Origin: Tsukamurella pseudospumae
Lineage (GTDB): Bacteria > Actinomycetota > Actinomycetes > Mycobacteriales > Mycobacteriaceae
Assembly: GCF_001575205.1 (NCBI RefSeq)
Contig: NZ_LSRE01000001.1
Span: forward strand, 1 to 64,000
Length of the DNA: 64,000 nucleotides
Reading direction: 5' to 3'
The notes under the pieces are model-generated. The model worked only from the letters and a program-made list of their open reading frames with translations. It ran no database searches and was not told the origin of the DNA. A program made the translations under genes and the position numbers. Below are positions 36,653-45,538 of this stretch, one piece after another. Every line of letters starts with the position of its first letter. Positions within the stretch are counted from its first letter, which is position 1.

Positions 36653-39025
36653 ATGAAGATCGCAGTGATCGGCGGCGGCCCCGGCGGCCTCTACTTCTCC
36701 GCCCTGATGAAGCAGCTCGACCCCCGACACGAGGTCACCGTCTTCGAGCGCAACCGGGCGGAGGACACGTTCGGGTTCGGCGTCGTCTTCTCGGACGAGA
36801 CCCTCGGCGGTATCGAGAACGCCGACCCGGTGATCTACGGGCAGATGGAGTCCCACTTCGCCCGCTGGACCGACATCGACGTGCACTACCGCAGCCGCTG
36901 CAACACCGTCGGCGGCCAGGGGTTCGCCGCGATGAACCGGCACGACCTCCTCGCGCTGCTGCAGCGCCGGTGCCTCGACCTCGGCGTGGACGTGCGGTTC
37001 GCCACGTCCGCCCCGGACGTCGAGGAACTGATGGCGACCCACGACCTGGTCCTCGCCGCCGACGGGCTGAACTCCGCGGCCCGCAACCGCTTCGCCGAGG
37101 GCTTCGAACCCGACCTGGACCGGCGCCGCTGCAAGTACATGTGGCTGGGCACCGACAAGGTCTTCGAGGCGTTCACCTTCATCGTGGAGGACACCGAGTG
37201 GGGGGTCATGCAGATCCACGGATACCCCTACTCGGACCAGGGCAGTACCTTCATCGTCGAGATGGCCGAGGACGTGTGGCGGCGCGCCGGGTTCGACGCC
37301 ACGGAGGGCCGGGCCTTCCGGCCCGGCGAGAACGACGACGCCGCCATCGCCCGGATCGCGGAGATCTTCGCGCCGTACCTGGGCGGGAGCACCGTTCTGG
37401 CGAACAACTCGCAGTGGATCACCTTCACCACCGTCCGCAACACCAGCTGGGTGCACCGGAACCTGGTGCTGCTCGGCGACGCCGCGCACACCGCGCATTT
37501 CTCCATCGGTTCGGGCACGAAACTCGCGATGGAGGACGCACTCTCGCTCGCCGCGTGCCTGCACGAGAACGGAGACCTCGGGACCGCGCTCAAGGTCTAC
37601 GAGGAGGAGCGGCGCCCCGTCGTCGAGTCCACGCAGCGCGCGGCGCAGGCCTCGCTCGAATGGTTCGAGACCATCGGTACGTACCGCGAGCAGGACCAGG
37701 TGCAGTTCACCTTCAATCTGCTCACCCGCAGCCGCCGCATCACGTTCGACAACCTGCGCCTGCGCGACGCGGACTTCGCCGACCGCGTCCTGCGCTCCTT
37801 CAGCGCCGACACCGAGGCCGGCCCGGAGACCCCGGCCATGTTCCACCCCGTCACGATCGGAGGCCTGCGCCTGAGGAACCGGATCGTGGTCTCGCCCATG
37901 GACATGTACTCCGCCGTCGACGGCGTGCCGAACGACTTCCACCTCATGCACCTGGGTTCGAAGGCGCTCGGCGGCGCCGGGCTGGTGATGACCGAGATGG
38001 TGTGCGTCTCCGACGAGGGCAGGATCACCCCCGGCTGCACCGGGATGTACACCGACGAGCAGTACGAGGGATGGCGCCGCGTCGTGGACGCCGTGCACGC
38101 GGTCTCCGGCGCGAAGATCGGCCTGCAGATCGGACATTCGGGCCGCAAGGGCTCCACCAAGCTGATGTGGGAGGGCATCGACGACCCGCTCGACGAGGGC
38201 AACTGGGAGGTCATGGCACCGTCGGCGTTGCCCTACGGCCCGAACAGCCCCGTGCCCCGGGAGATGAGCCGCGCCGACATGGACCGCGTGGTCGGGGAGT
38301 TCGCCGCCGCCGCCCGGCGGGGCGCGGACGCCGGCTTCGACCTGCTCGAGTTCCACGCCGGTCACGGCTACCTGATCTCCTCCTTCCTCTCGCCGATCTC
38401 CAACACCCGCACCGACGAGTACGGCGGGAGTGTCGAGAACCGGCTGCGGTTCCCGCTCGAGGTCTTCGACGCCGTCCACGCCGCGTGGCCCGCCGATCGT
38501 CCGGTGTCCGTGCGGCTCTCCGCGACCGACTGGATCCCGGACGGCAACGACATCGACGACGCGCTGCAGATCGCCCGCGCCTTCTGCGAGCACGGCGTCG
38601 ACCTGATCGACGTCTCCACCGGCCAGATCGCCAAGCACGAGCGGCCCGCGTTCGGCCGCAGCTATCAGACGCCGTACGCGGACCGGATCCGCAACGAGGT
38701 CGCCGGACCCGCCGGGGTGACGGTGATCGCCGTCGGTGCGATCTCCTCCTACGACGACGTCAACTCGATCCTGCTCGCCGGGCGTGCCGACCTGTGCGCA
38801 TTGGGTCGTGCTCATCTCTACGACCCGCAGTGGACGCTGCACGCCGCAGCGGACCAGGACTACGCCGGCCCGGGAGCGGAGTGGCCGGATCAGTTCCGGG
38901 CGGGCAACCGCAAGCCGCCGAGCGCCCGTACCGACGCCGTGCGCCCGCGCCTCGCGCTGTTGCGTGAAGACGAGCAGGGCCTGCCCGCGCACGTCCGGTG
39001 GACGCCTGGATCAGCCGTGCACTGA
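36653..39025 (+). CDS. Bifunctional FAD monooxygenase / old-yellow-enzyme reductase (2-aminobenzoyl-CoA or salicylyl-CoA type)
   Basis: A 790-residue fusion. Residues 1-390 form a flavoprotein hydroxylase (MKIAVIGGGPGGLYFSALMK, then DG at DLVLAADGLNS and GDAAHTAHFSIGSG). Residues 400-770 form an OYE-type FMN barrel (MFHPVTIGGLRLRNRIVVSP, FHAGHGYLISSFLSPISNTR, DEYGGSVENRLRFPLEVF). This order is that of 2-aminobenzoyl-CoA monooxygenase/reductase, which hydroxylates and then reduces the ring. Annotated salicylyl-CoA 5-hydroxylases share it. I chose ATG 36653 because GAAGGA sits 8 nt upstream; an ATG 9 bp earlier overlaps that site. Confidence 0.88.
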   Translation: MKIAVIGGGPGGLYFSALMKQLDPRHEVTVFERNRAEDTFGFGVVFSDETLGGIENADPVIYGQMESHFARWTDIDVHYRSRCNTVGGQGFAAMNRHDLLALLQRRCLDLGVDVRFATSAPDVEELMATHDLVLAADGLNSAARNRFAEGFEPDLDRRRCKYMWLGTDKVFEAFTFIVEDTEWGVMQIHGYPYSDQGSTFIVEMAEDVWRRAGFDATEGRAFRPGENDDAAIARIAEIFAPYLGGSTVLANNSQWITFTTVRNTSWVHRNLVLLGDAAHTAHFSIGSGTKLAMEDALSLAACLHENGDLGTALKVYEEERRPVVESTQRAAQASLEWFETIGTYREQDQVQFTFNLLTRSRRITFDNLRLRDADFADRVLRSFSADTEAGPETPAMFHPVTIGGLRLRNRIVVSPMDMYSAVDGVPNDFHLMHLGSKALGGAGLVMTEMVCVSDEGRITPGCTGMYTDEQYEGWRRVVDAVHAVSGAKIGLQIGHSGRKGSTKLMWEGIDDPLDEGNWEVMAPSALPYGPNSPVPREMSRADMDRVVGEFAAAARRGADAGFDLLEFHAGHGYLISSFLSPISNTRTDEYGGSVENRLRFPLEVFDAVHAAWPADRPVSVRLSATDWIPDGNDIDDALQIARAFCEHGVDLIDVSTGQIAKHERPAFGRSYQTPYADRIRNEVAGPAGVTVIAVGAISSYDDVNSILLAGRADLCALGRAHLYDPQWTLHAAADQDYAGPGAEWPDQFRAGNRKPPSARTDAVRPRLALLREDEQGLPAHVRWTPGSAVH

Positions 39026-39044
39026 CCACCACCGACACGGTGAA

Positions 39045-39071
39045 GGGGCGCCACCGGATCGGTGGCGCCCC
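39045..39071. terminator. Hairpin terminator at the end of the aromatic operon
   Basis: Perfect 11-bp stem GGGGCGCCACC / GGTGGCGCCCC with loop GGATC, followed by TCTTCGTGG, between convergent genes ending at 39025 and 39098. Confidence 0.8.
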
Positions 39072-39097
39072 TCTTCGTGGTGCGGTGCGTGACTGCG

Positions 39098-39865
39098 TCA
39101 GCCCTCGACGAGTGCGAACACGCGGGCGGGGGAGCCGGTGCCGCCGACGATGGGCAGCGGAGAGACCACGATCACGGCGCCCTGCGGCGGCAGCTGCGCC
39201 AGGTTCCGCAGACTCGTCAGGCCGTACTTGTCGGCGCCGAGCAGGAAGTTGTGCGCGGGGAAGGGCGGTTCGAGCGCAGCCGCGTTCCCCGCGTCGATGC
39301 CGACCGTCTCGACGCCGAAGCCGGAGATCGGGACCTGTTCCGCGAGCCAGCGCGCGCAGGCCGCGGTGATGCCCGGCGTGTGTGAGCCCTTCTCGTCGAG
39401 CCCCAGGAAGCGCTCCCGGTCGCCGCCGTACCGGTCCCAGCCCGTTCGCAGCAGCAGCCACGCGCCCTCCGGGACGGAGCCGTGCTCCGCGATCCACCCC
39501 TCGACATCGGCCACGTCGAGCAGCCAATCGGGATCGGCGGCGGCGCGCTCGGCGAAGTCCATCACGCACGCCGGACCGACGAGCCGGGCCGCCGGCAACC
39601 GGCTCACGTCCGCGCCGTCGCGGCCCGTGATCCAGTGGCAGGGAGCGTCCACGTGCGTGCCGATGTGCTCGCCCGTGTGGATGTTGTTGTGCTGCCACGC
39701 GGGAGCGGTCGGCTCGAAGGCGGCGACGCGCTCCAGGCTGAAGTCGATCAGGTTGACGAAGGGCTCCGGCAGTCGGAGAGTCGGGGTGTCCGCGGACAAC
39801 GGCGTGGTCAGGTCGATGACGCGGACGTCTCCTGAGGCCAGGGCGGTGGCGAGTTCGGTGAGCAT
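39098..39865 (-). CDS. Cyclase-family hydrolase (kynurenine formamidase-like)
   Basis: A 255-residue metal-dependent hydrolase of the KynB/cyclase family. The metal motif HIGTHVDAPCH (HxGTHxDxPxH) is intact near residue 75, with DLTTPLSADTPTL at the N-terminus and GIDAGNAAALEPPFPAH in the C-terminal half. Kynurenine formamidase produces kynurenine, the precursor of anthranilate, which would fit the neighbouring cluster; other amide or cyclic substrates are possible. TACGGT lies 7 nt before the ATG, suggesting a leaderless transcript. Confidence 0.82.
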   Translation of the reverse strand: MLTELATALASGDVRVIDLTTPLSADTPTLRLPEPFVNLIDFSLERVAAFEPTAPAWQHNNIHTGEHIGTHVDAPCHWITGRDGADVSRLPAARLVGPACVMDFAERAAADPDWLLDVADVEGWIAEHGSVPEGAWLLLRTGWDRYGGDRERFLGLDEKGSHTPGITAACARWLAEQVPISGFGVETVGIDAGNAAALEPPFPAHNFLLGADKYGLTSLRNLAQLPPQGAVIVVSPLPIVGGTGSPARVFALVEG

Positions 39866-39981
39866 GACGCCGACCGTAGGACGTGCGGTGGCACCCGGCT
39901 ATCCAGATCGCGACGACGGTCTGTCCCGATCGGCGCGGGCTGTGCTCCGCACCCTTCAGCGGGGCCGCGCCCGGCGCTAGC

Positions 39982-39994
39982 GTGATGGCATCAC
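39982..39994. promoter_or_regulatory. Short palindrome before the indolepyruvate oxidoreductase genes
   Basis: GTGATG-G-CATCAC, a perfect 6-bp dyad, with a further GTGATGC 6 nt downstream, lies 36 bp before the oxidoreductase start. This is a candidate regulator site; the protein is unknown. Confidence 0.35.
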
Positions 39995-40029
39995 ACGGCC
40001 CGTGATGCGAGCGGAAGGCGGGTGGGCTC

Positions 40030-42204
40030 ATGGCTGAGCGCTCCTTTGCGAAAGAGGTCCTCAAACTGCGGCAGGAGCCGGGTACCCGGTTCGAGGGGGA
40101 GGGCATCCTGGCGGTGACGAAGGCCCTCCTCCAGTCGGGCGTCGCGTACGTCGGCGGCTATCAGGGCGCACCGATCAGTCACCTGATGGACGTCCTCGGC
40201 GACGCTCGCGAGATCCTCGACGAGTACGGCGTGTACTTCGAGAACAGCGCCTCGGAGGCGACGGCCGCTGCGATGTTGGCGGCCTCGGTGCACTACCCGC
40301 TCCGCGGCGCGATCACCTTCAAGTCGACGGTGGGCACCAACGTCGCCTCCGACGCGCTCGCGAACCTCTCCAGCGGCGGCGTGACGGGTGGCGCCCTCAT
40401 CATCGTGGGCGAGGACTACGGCGAGGGCAGCTCGATCATGCAGGAGCGCTCCCACGCCTTCGCGATGAAATCGCAGATGTGGCTGCTGGATCCACGGCCC
40501 GACCACACCGCGATCGTCGACGCCGTCGAGCACGGGTTCGCCCTGTCGGAGGCGTCGAACACCCCGGTGATGCTCGAGCTGCGGCTGCGCTCGTGCCACC
40601 TGCACGGCACCTTCACCACCCGCGAGAACCGCCGACCGCAGATGACGGTGCAGGAGGCGATGGAGAACCCCCAGCGCGACGTGAGCCGTGTCGTGCTGCC
40701 GCCCGCGAGCTTCCTGCACGAGCAGGAGAAGATCGCCCACCGCTGGCCCGCGGCCGTGGAGTACATCCGCGAGAATCGGCTCAACGAGACCTTCGGGCCC
40801 GCCGACGGCCGGATCGGCCTCATCGTGCAGGGCGGCCTGTACAACACACTCAACCGCGCGCTCGAGCTGCTCGGCTGCTCGGACGCCTTCGGCGACACCG
40901 CCGTCCCGCTGTACGTGATGAACGTGACCTACCCCGTGATCGACGAGGAGATCGTCGAGTTCTGCGCCGACAAGGACGCGGTGCTGCTGCTCGAGGAGGG
41001 ACAGCCCGACTACATCGAGCAGAACCTCAACGCGATCCTGCGCCGTGCCGGGCTCGACACGGCGCTGCACGGCAAGGACCTGCTGCCGAAAGCGGGGGAG
41101 TACACCCCGATCGCGGTGACCACGGGCGTCGCCGCGTTCCTGGGTCGGTACGCGCCCGACCTGGTCACCGGTGACCCGGCGGTGCTCGCCCCGGTCGGGG
41201 ACCCGCGCAGTCCGTTCACGGAACGGGTCGACGGCCGCGCCGTGCAGCCGCGGCCGCCCGGCCTGTGCACGGGATGCCCGGAGCGGCCCATCTTCTCGGC
41301 GCTCAAGCTCGCCGAACGGGAGACCGGCGTCGAGCATCACGTGAGCGCCGACATCGGTTGCCACCTGTTCGCGATCAACGAGCCCTTCAACCTGGGGGCG
41401 ACCACGATGGGCTACGGCCTCGGCTCGGCCGGCGGTGCCGCGCTGAGCAGCAAGGACGCCGGGCGCCGCGGCATCGCGGTGATGGGCGACGGCGGCTTCT
41501 GGCACAACGGCCTCACCTCGGGCGTCGGCAACGCCGTGTTCAACGAGTCCGACCAGCTGCTCGTGGTGGTGGACAACGCCTACGCCGCCGCCACCGGCGG
41601 TCAGGACCTGCTCTCCTCCCGCGCGATCCTGCCCGACCGCAGCACCAACAACCCGATCGAGCGGGCGGTGCGCGGGGTCGGCGTGACGTGGGCGAAGACG
41701 ATGCCCGACACCTTCGATGTGGCGAAGCTGCGCGATGTCTTCATCGACGCCCTCACCAGTACGAAGAAGGGCCCCAAGGTCATCGTCGCGCAGAGCGAGT
41801 GCCAGCTCAACAAGCAGCGTCGCGAGAAGCCGGAACGCGCCGCGGCGGTCAAGGCGGGCAAGCGGGTCGTCACGCAGCGGTTCGGCGTGGACGCCGAGAC
41901 CTGTACGGGCGATCACGCCTGCATGCGGATCTCCGGCTGCCCGTCACTGACCATCGCGCCGAACCCCGATCCCATGCGCACCGATCCCGTCGCACACGTC
42001 ACCGACACCTGCGTCGGGTGCGGGGTGTGCGGCAACAACGCGCACGCAGCCGCGCTCTGCCCGTCGTTCTACCGCACTGACGTCGTCACCAATCCCACCC
42101 GCATCGACCGGCTCCGCGACCGCGTGCGCGGCGCCGTGTCGGAGCGCCTCGGCCGCGGGCTCGAATCCCGCGCCGGCCGCTACGAGTCCACGGAGGCCTT
42201 CTGA
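40030..42204 (+). CDS. iorA: Indolepyruvate:ferredoxin oxidoreductase, alpha-type subunit
   Basis: A 724-residue thiamine-diphosphate enzyme that oxidatively decarboxylates aryl-pyruvates to aryl-acetyl-CoA with ferredoxin. The N-terminal pyrimidine-binding domain has VAYVGGYQGAPISHLMD. The diphosphate-binding domain has CTGCPERP, ADIGCHLFAI and GDGGFWHNGLTSGVGNAVFN. The C-terminus carries two cysteine clusters for [4Fe-4S] centres, the second being CVGCGVCG with a following CP. It overlaps the second subunit gene by one base (TGATG). Confidence 0.88.
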   Translation: MAERSFAKEVLKLRQEPGTRFEGEGILAVTKALLQSGVAYVGGYQGAPISHLMDVLGDAREILDEYGVYFENSASEATAAAMLAASVHYPLRGAITFKSTVGTNVASDALANLSSGGVTGGALIIVGEDYGEGSSIMQERSHAFAMKSQMWLLDPRPDHTAIVDAVEHGFALSEASNTPVMLELRLRSCHLHGTFTTRENRRPQMTVQEAMENPQRDVSRVVLPPASFLHEQEKIAHRWPAAVEYIRENRLNETFGPADGRIGLIVQGGLYNTLNRALELLGCSDAFGDTAVPLYVMNVTYPVIDEEIVEFCADKDAVLLLEEGQPDYIEQNLNAILRRAGLDTALHGKDLLPKAGEYTPIAVTTGVAAFLGRYAPDLVTGDPAVLAPVGDPRSPFTERVDGRAVQPRPPGLCTGCPERPIFSALKLAERETGVEHHVSADIGCHLFAINEPFNLGATTMGYGLGSAGGAALSSKDAGRRGIAVMGDGGFWHNGLTSGVGNAVFNESDQLLVVVDNAYAAATGGQDLLSSRAILPDRSTNNPIERAVRGVGVTWAKTMPDTFDVAKLRDVFIDALTSTKKGPKVIVAQSECQLNKQRREKPERAAAVKAGKRVVTQRFGVDAETCTGDHACMRISGCPSLTIAPNPDPMRTDPVAHVTDTCVGCGVCGNNAHAAALCPSFYRTDVVTNPTRIDRLRDRVRGAVSERLGRGLESRAGRYESTEAF

Positions 42205-43853
42205 TGAGCTGGACCACCGGGCAGCGGCCCATCACCGTCGCGGTGCTCGCGATGGGCGGCGAGGGCGGCGGCGTCCTCGCCGACTGGATCGTCTCGCTCG
42301 GCGAGGACGAGGGCTGGACCGCGCAGAACACCTCCGTCGCCGGCGTCGCGCAGCGCACCGGCGCCACCGTCTACTACGCGGAGCTGTTCCCGCCGGACGT
42401 CGCGCACCGCAGCGGGACCGGGCGCGCCCGCGACACCCCGATCCTGTCGCTGATGCCCACGCCCGGCGAGGTGGACGTGCTCATCGCCTCCGAACTGATG
42501 GAGGCCGGCCGGGCCGTACAGCGCGGCTTCGTCACCCCCGACCGGACCACCCTCATCACCTCCCTCAACCGGGTCTACTCCATTCTCGAGAAGTCCACGC
42601 TCGACGACGGCCGGGTCGACTCGGGTGCGCTGCTCGACGGTGCCGTCGCCGCGGCGAAGACCCTCATCGCCGGTGATTTCGCCACCCTCGCTCGGGACAA
42701 CGGCAGCGTCATCAGCGCCTCCCTGTTCGGCGCCCTCGCCGGCAGCGGCGCCCTGCCCTTCCCCCGTGCGGACTTCGAGGAGGCGATCCGCCGCGGCGGG
42801 AAGGGCGTGGAGACCTCGCTGGCCGCGTTCGCCGCGGGGTACGAGCGTGCGCGGGAGAGCCTGGCCGAGTCGGACGGTGCGCCGTCCGTCGCGCCGCGCC
42901 CGGCGAGCACCCCGGTGCCACTCACCCTGCAGGTTCGGCGACCCAAGACACCGGAGGAGCTCAAGGCCGAGCGCGAGGAGGAACGGAACGAGATCGCCGT
43001 CCGGACACCGGAATCACTGGTGGGTCCTGCGCTCGCCGACCGCGCCCGACGCGTCGCCCGCTCCTTCCCCCGCGCGGCCGCCTCGATGCTGCTGCACGGT
43101 CTCGAGCGCACCGCCGTCTACCAGGACCTCGCGTACGCCGACCGCTACCTCGATCGGGTGGCTCGGATCAGCGCGCTGGACGCCGACCACGAGGGCGCGG
43201 CCCGTCTGACCGTCGAGGCGGCCCGGCACATCGCGCTCTGGATGAGCTACCAGGACACGGTGCACGTCGCGCTGCAGAAGGTCCGGGGGCGGCGCATGGA
43301 CCGGGTGCGGTCGGAGGTGCGGCCCGACGACGAGCAGGTGATGCGGGTGCACGAGTACCTGCACCCGCAGGTCGACGAGATCACGGACACCCTACCCACC
43401 GCGCTCGGCCGGGCGCTGGAACACAACCGTGCCTTCGCCAAGGCGGTCGACACGGTGTGCCACCGCGGCTTCGTCATCAACACCACCTCGGTGTGGGGTT
43501 ACGCCACGCTGTCCACCCTCGCCCGGATGCGTCCGCTGCGCACGCGGTCGCTGCGCTTCGGCCGCGAGCAGGTGTTCATCGACACCTGGCTCGACACGGT
43601 GACCTCGGTCGGCCGTACCGATCCGGCGCTCGCGACCGAGGTGGTCGTCGCCGCGCGGGTCCTCAAGGGCTACGGGCGGACCCACGCCCACGGCGTCGAC
43701 AGCTTCGGCCTCCTGATGGAGGGGCTCGAGCTGGTCCGGGGGCGGCCCGACGCCGCCGACCGGATGCGTCGCCTGGTGGACGCCGCTGTCGCGGACGAGG
43801 ACGGCGGCGCGCTCGGCACCGCCCTCGCGGCCCTGCGCGGTGCCGCCGCCTGA
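42204..43853 (+). CDS. iorB: Indolepyruvate oxidoreductase beta-type subunit with long C-terminal extension
   Basis: A 549-residue protein. The first 200 residues match the gamma/beta domain of 2-oxoacid:ferredoxin oxidoreductases (AVLAMGGEGGGVLADWIVSL, NTSVAGVAQRTGATVYYAEL). The remaining 300 residues are a DUF6537-like extension present in the long aerobic-type IOR proteins but absent from the short archaeal IorB of about 190 residues. It pairs with the subunit encoded just upstream. The start overlaps the upstream stop. Confidence 0.85.
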   Translation: MSWTTGQRPITVAVLAMGGEGGGVLADWIVSLGEDEGWTAQNTSVAGVAQRTGATVYYAELFPPDVAHRSGTGRARDTPILSLMPTPGEVDVLIASELMEAGRAVQRGFVTPDRTTLITSLNRVYSILEKSTLDDGRVDSGALLDGAVAAAKTLIAGDFATLARDNGSVISASLFGALAGSGALPFPRADFEEAIRRGGKGVETSLAAFAAGYERARESLAESDGAPSVAPRPASTPVPLTLQVRRPKTPEELKAEREEERNEIAVRTPESLVGPALADRARRVARSFPRAAASMLLHGLERTAVYQDLAYADRYLDRVARISALDADHEGAARLTVEAARHIALWMSYQDTVHVALQKVRGRRMDRVRSEVRPDDEQVMRVHEYLHPQVDEITDTLPTALGRALEHNRAFAKAVDTVCHRGFVINTTSVWGYATLSTLARMRPLRTRSLRFGREQVFIDTWLDTVTSVGRTDPALATEVVVAARVLKGYGRTHAHGVDSFGLLMEGLELVRGRPDAADRMRRLVDAAVADEDGGALGTALAALRGAAA

Positions 43854-43872
43854 CGGCACCGTCGGAACACGA

Positions 43873-43909
43873 GAAAGGGGGCGAACCGGAATCCGGTTCG
43901 CTCCCTTTC
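43873..43909. terminator. Hairpin terminator between convergent operons
   Basis: An 18-nt inverted repeat, GAAAGGGGGCGAACCGGA and TCCGGTTCGCTCCCTTTC, with one mismatch, lies between genes ending at 43853 and 43934. The AAA and TTT ends let it act in both directions. Confidence 0.75.
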
Positions 43910-43933
43910 GTGGTGGAGATCCTCGTCGAGCGT

Positions 43934-45538
43934 TCAGCGGCCGAGCAACCGGCGGACGCGGGTGAGCGGGCCGTCGTCGCGGCGGATCAGCTCCTGCGCC
44001 ACGAGGTGCCCGGAGCCTCCGCCGAGGCCGGGCCCCGGATGGGTGGCCGCGCCGATGTGCCACACACCGTCGACCGCGGTGCGGTGGCGAGCCGTGAGCG
44101 GCCCGGGGCGCCAGAAGATGTTCTGGTCGAGCTCCGCGGAGCCGCAGTACGGATCGCCCTGCACCGCGTTCGGATTCGCGGCGGCCAGTTCGACGGGGCT
44201 GATCGCCTTCACCGCGAGGATCGCATTGCGCGTGCCGGGCGCGGCTTCCTCGACGAGGTCCAGAACGCGGTCCACGTAGCCGGCGATCAGCTCGTCGGTC
44301 CAACCGCCTGTCACGTCGAGCAGGTTCGCCGCGTCGCCGACCGGGGCGAACGGGACCTCCTGCAGCTGCAGCCACAGCATGCCCTTGCCGTCGGGCACCC
44401 GGCTCGGGTCGATGAGCGCCTGCTGGCCCACCACCACCGTCGGGCGGGCCGGCAACAGTCCGGCCTCGGCCTGCGCGCAGGCCACTCCCACCGAATCCGA
44501 GCCCGCGGTGAGGTGGACCAGCGGCGCACCGTCGAGGGCGTCGTCGGACCACTGCAGTGGCTCGTCGAGCGCGACGTGGATCTGCATCGCGGCCCGCCCG
44601 TACTGGTATCCGCGCGCCTCGGCGCGCACCGCCCCGGACACGGCGGACTCCGGCAGCAGATCGCAGTAGAGGGCCGTCGGCGTGACGGAAGCGAGGACGG
44701 ACTGCCGGGCGTCGACGCGCCGACCGTCGACCTGCACGCCGGTGGCCCGGCCGGACTCGACCAGGATCCGTTCCACCCGGGCGCCGGTCATGACCCGCAC
44801 CCCGCGCTCGGCGAGCAACGACTCGAAGGCCGCGAGGAAGGCCCGCTGCCCGCCGACGGCCACGGGCAGGCCCGCACCGTGCATCGTCGCTGCGAACACC
44901 GGGATCATCAGCCCGCCCGACGCGCTGTCCGGGGACAGGCCCGCGTGCAGCAGCCACGGCACCCACAGCTGATCGACCTCGGGGCCCTCGAAGGTCCTTC
45001 GGCCCCAGCGGCGCCCGCTCGCGGCGGCGTCGCGGACCCAGCCCTCCGTACGGCCGAGGCCGCGGCGCAACATCGCCGCCGCATGCCCGAGCACCCCCGG
45101 GGTGCGGGTCTCGTTGCCCAGCAACCCGCCGATCACGTCCAGGTCCCCGCCGATCCGGTCCAGCATCGCGAGGTAGGCGGCACCGTCGGCGTCCGAGAAC
45201 TGTTCGACGGTACGCGCCGGGTCCCGGTGCGCGACCACCGCGCGGCGGTCGCCCGAAACGGATCCGGTGACGACGTCGTCGGCGTTCGCGTACTCCAGCC
45301 CGTGCCGGTGCAGGTCCGCGCCGAGCGCCGCGTACGCGCCACCGGTGACGAACAGCGGGTGCCACGAGGAGTAGGTGTCGTGCAGGAAGCCCGGCAGGGT
45401 GAGCTCGTCGCTCGCGAGGAAGCCGCCGAGCCGGTCGGACTGCTCGATCAGGCACACCGACCGGCCGGAGCCCGCGAGCTCGGCCGCGGCGACGAGGCCG
45501 TTGATCCCGGACCCGATGACCACGACATCGGCCGTCAC
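43934..45538 (-). CDS. FAD-dependent oxidoreductase of the phytoene-desaturase family
   Basis: A 534-residue flavoprotein with N-terminal VVVIGSGINGLVAAAELAGS, then CLIEQSDRLGGFLASDEL, and C-terminal WHIGAATHPGPGLGGGSGHL. This architecture is that of CrtI/PDS-like NAD(P)/FAD-dependent oxidoreductases (PYROXD2-like). No carotenoid biosynthesis genes are nearby, so carotenoid desaturation is unlikely. Its GTG overlaps the stop of the upstream monooxygenase gene (GTGA), so the two act together. Substrate unknown. Confidence 0.82.
   Translation of the reverse strand: MTADVVVIGSGINGLVAAAELAGSGRSVCLIEQSDRLGGFLASDELTLPGFLHDTYSSWHPLFVTGGAYAALGADLHRHGLEYANADDVVTGSVSGDRRAVVAHRDPARTVEQFSDADGAAYLAMLDRIGGDLDVIGGLLGNETRTPGVLGHAAAMLRRGLGRTEGWVRDAAASGRRWGRRTFEGPEVDQLWVPWLLHAGLSPDSASGGLMIPVFAATMHGAGLPVAVGGQRAFLAAFESLLAERGVRVMTGARVERILVESGRATGVQVDGRRVDARQSVLASVTPTALYCDLLPESAVSGAVRAEARGYQYGRAAMQIHVALDEPLQWSDDALDGAPLVHLTAGSDSVGVACAQAEAGLLPARPTVVVGQQALIDPSRVPDGKGMLWLQLQEVPFAPVGDAANLLDVTGGWTDELIAGYVDRVLDLVEEAAPGTRNAILAVKAISPVELAAANPNAVQGDPYCGSAELDQNIFWRPGPLTARHRTAVDGVWHIGAATHPGPGLGGGSGHLVAQELIRRDDGPLTRVRRLLGR

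Noticed and set aside
43934-45538. Carotenoid desaturase (CrtI)
   Set aside because: Same fold, but no phytoene synthase or GGPP synthase genes nearby and the operon partners are a monooxygenase and an SDR.
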